In this document: one piece after another, positions 5,193 through 6,184 of the stretch | Numbering within the stretch: the first letter of the stretch is position 1 | Layout: each line of letters begins with the position of its first letter | Origin: Anaerolineales bacterium | GTDB lineage: Bacteria > Chloroflexota > Anaerolineae > 4572-78 > NAK82 | Assembly (NCBI GenBank): GCA_024643945.1 | Contig: JAHELX010000376.1 | Location: 1-6,184 of the forward strand | DNA length: 6,184 bases | Direction of reading: 5' to 3' | Notes under the pieces: model-generated | Told to the model about the DNA's origin: nothing | Database searches by the model: none | What the model saw: only the letters and a program-made list of their open reading frames with translations | Position numbers and translations under genes: made by a program

Positions 5193-6184
5193 ATGAAGAG
5201 TCTAATCAACAAGACACTTGGTGGCTATAGTCTGGTTGAAGAATTAGGCAGAGGTGGCATGGCAGTCGTCTATAAGGCATACCAACCCAAATTGGAGCGA
5301 TGGGTCGCAGTGAAAGTCCTGGACCCGATCTACACCTCTGAAGATTCTGATGTGCTTGCCCGTTTCCGACGCGAAGCCAAGGCCATTGCTGCTTTGCGCC
5401 ACCCCAATATTCTGACAGTCTACGACTATGGGGAGGAAGAAGGACTGGCCTACATTGTGATGGAGCATGTAGAAGGGGGTACTCTTAAGGATCGACTTCA
5501 AGGAAAGTCCTTTGACTGGCAGCGAGCGCTCGATCTGGGTGTAGGGGTAGGGCGAGCGCTGGCCTTTGCCCATGATCGGGGTATTATTCACCGAGACGTA
5601 AAGCCGGCCAATATTCTATTGCCAAGAGAAGACTGGCCTTTGCTGGCTGACTTTGGCCTGGTCAAGCTCCAACAAGCGCGCCGTGCCCTTACACAACCTG
5701 GCATGACCTTAGGTACTCCAGACTATACTTCCCCCGAACAGGCTTTGGGCGAAACAATCGACTATCGTGCCGATATCTACGCGTTGGGCGTGGTTTTGTA
5801 TGAAATAGTGACAGGACAGTTGCCCTTCAAGGCAGAGAAGCCTTTTGATGTGCTGTTAATGCACGTCAGCGACCCCCCCAAAAAACCAGGTGATCTGGCA
5901 CCTGATATCCCAGATGTGCTGGAGAATGCTATCCTAAAAGCATTGGCCAAGTCCCCTGAGGACCGCTATGCCCATATGAGGGATATGGTGGCCGATTTGG
6001 AGCTTGCCCAGGAGGCAATCCTCGCTGTGCAGCAGCGCAAGCTGCTACAGAGTGATGAGACGATGCATCACGCCACAATGCAAATCGATTTGGTCCAGTC
6101 ATTCCTGAGTGGCCCTCGTTTTGTCGTAGTTGCTACCGGTGCCACGCTGCCCATTCCCCATAAGGACGAGGTGCTCGTTGGTCG
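5193..6184 (+). CDS. Hanks-type Ser/Thr protein kinase with C-terminal FHA domain (3' partial)
   Basis: The first 330 codons are present and the frame runs off the window end. Residues 12-272 are a complete kinase domain: glycine loop GRGGMA (19-24, last Gly replaced by Ala24), VAVK Lys41, helix-C Glu61, HRD with Asp135, Lys137 and Asn140, DFG with Asp153, activation segment GTPDYTSPEQ (174-183), DIYALG, and the late Arg258. It should be active. A helical, charged linker (273-306) includes Thr290 and Thr295, possible autophosphorylation sites. Residues 308-331 match the first strands of an FHA domain, ending at the GR that begins the phosphothreonine site; the rest is outside the window. No membrane helix is present in the visible part, unlike PknB-type kinases with external PASTA repeats, though one could follow. 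It lies 52 nt after the PP2C gene with no terminator between, completing a reader-eraser-writer run. Confidence 0.95.
   Translation, partial: MKSLINKTLGGYSLVEELGRGGMAVVYKAYQPKLERWVAVKVLDPIYTSEDSDVLARFRREAKAIAALRHPNILTVYDYGEEEGLAYIVMEHVEGGTLKDRLQGKSFDWQRALDLGVGVGRALAFAHDRGIIHRDVKPANILLPREDWPLLADFGLVKLQQARRALTQPGMTLGTPDYTSPEQALGETIDYRADIYALGVVLYEIVTGQLPFKAEKPFDVLLMHVSDPPKKPGDLAPDIPDVLENAILKALAKSPEDRYAHMRDMVADLELAQEAILAVQQRKLLQSDETMHHATMQIDLVQSFLSGPRFVVVATGATLPIPHKDEVLVG

Noticed and set aside
5244..5591. Minus-strand 115-codon frame inside the kinase gene
   Set aside because: It is antisense to the glycine loop through the HRD region of a clear kinase and has no supporting motif.

Overview
The window looks like a piece of a Chloroflexota chromosome (Anaerolineae-like); this is inference from style, not from a marker gene. 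The pointers are secreted proteins with Thr/Pro/Ser-rich linkers, a lipoprotein pairing an Ig-like fold with LGFP-like repeats and a six-Cys motif, GTG starts, moderate-to-high GC, and a cluster of eukaryotic-type Ser/Thr phosphorylation genes. No RNA gene, CRISPR array or transposase is visible.

Layout. (1) 13-1179, plus: surface lipoprotein with an Ig-like domain, a disordered linker, a Cys-rich motif and a C-terminal LGFP-like region. (2) 1180-1395: gap between converging genes, filled mostly by a 122-nt imperfect palindrome with a second 22-nt palindrome touching it. (3) 1396-2133, minus: small protein with two S1 RNA-binding domains, a clear Shine-Dalgarno and a near-consensus sigma-70-type promoter whose spacer holds a small palindrome. 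(4) 2134-2532: long divergent intergenic/leader region with a weak plus-strand promoter candidate and an 8-bp inverted repeat. (5) 2533-3393, 3416-5140 and 5193-end, plus: a tight run of three genes for Ser/Thr phosphorylation signalling.

How the genes work together. The run encodes a membrane-anchored FHA protein (reader of phosphothreonine), a PP2C phosphatase (eraser) carrying an N-terminal zinc ribbon and a degenerate kinase-like domain, and an active-looking Hanks-type kinase (writer) that enters its own FHA domain where the window ends. Gaps of 22 and 52 nt with good Shine-Dalgarno sites suggest one transcript. A reasonable model, inferred only, is a self-contained phospho-relay: the kinase phosphorylates Thr residues, the FHA domains dock the products (one at the membrane), and the PP2C resets them, possibly steered by its catalytically dead kinase-like domain. 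The divergent S1 gene and the lipoprotein gene show no direct functional link to it.

The most unusual items are the zinc ribbon-pseudokinase-PP2C architecture and the palindromic element at 1231-1373.
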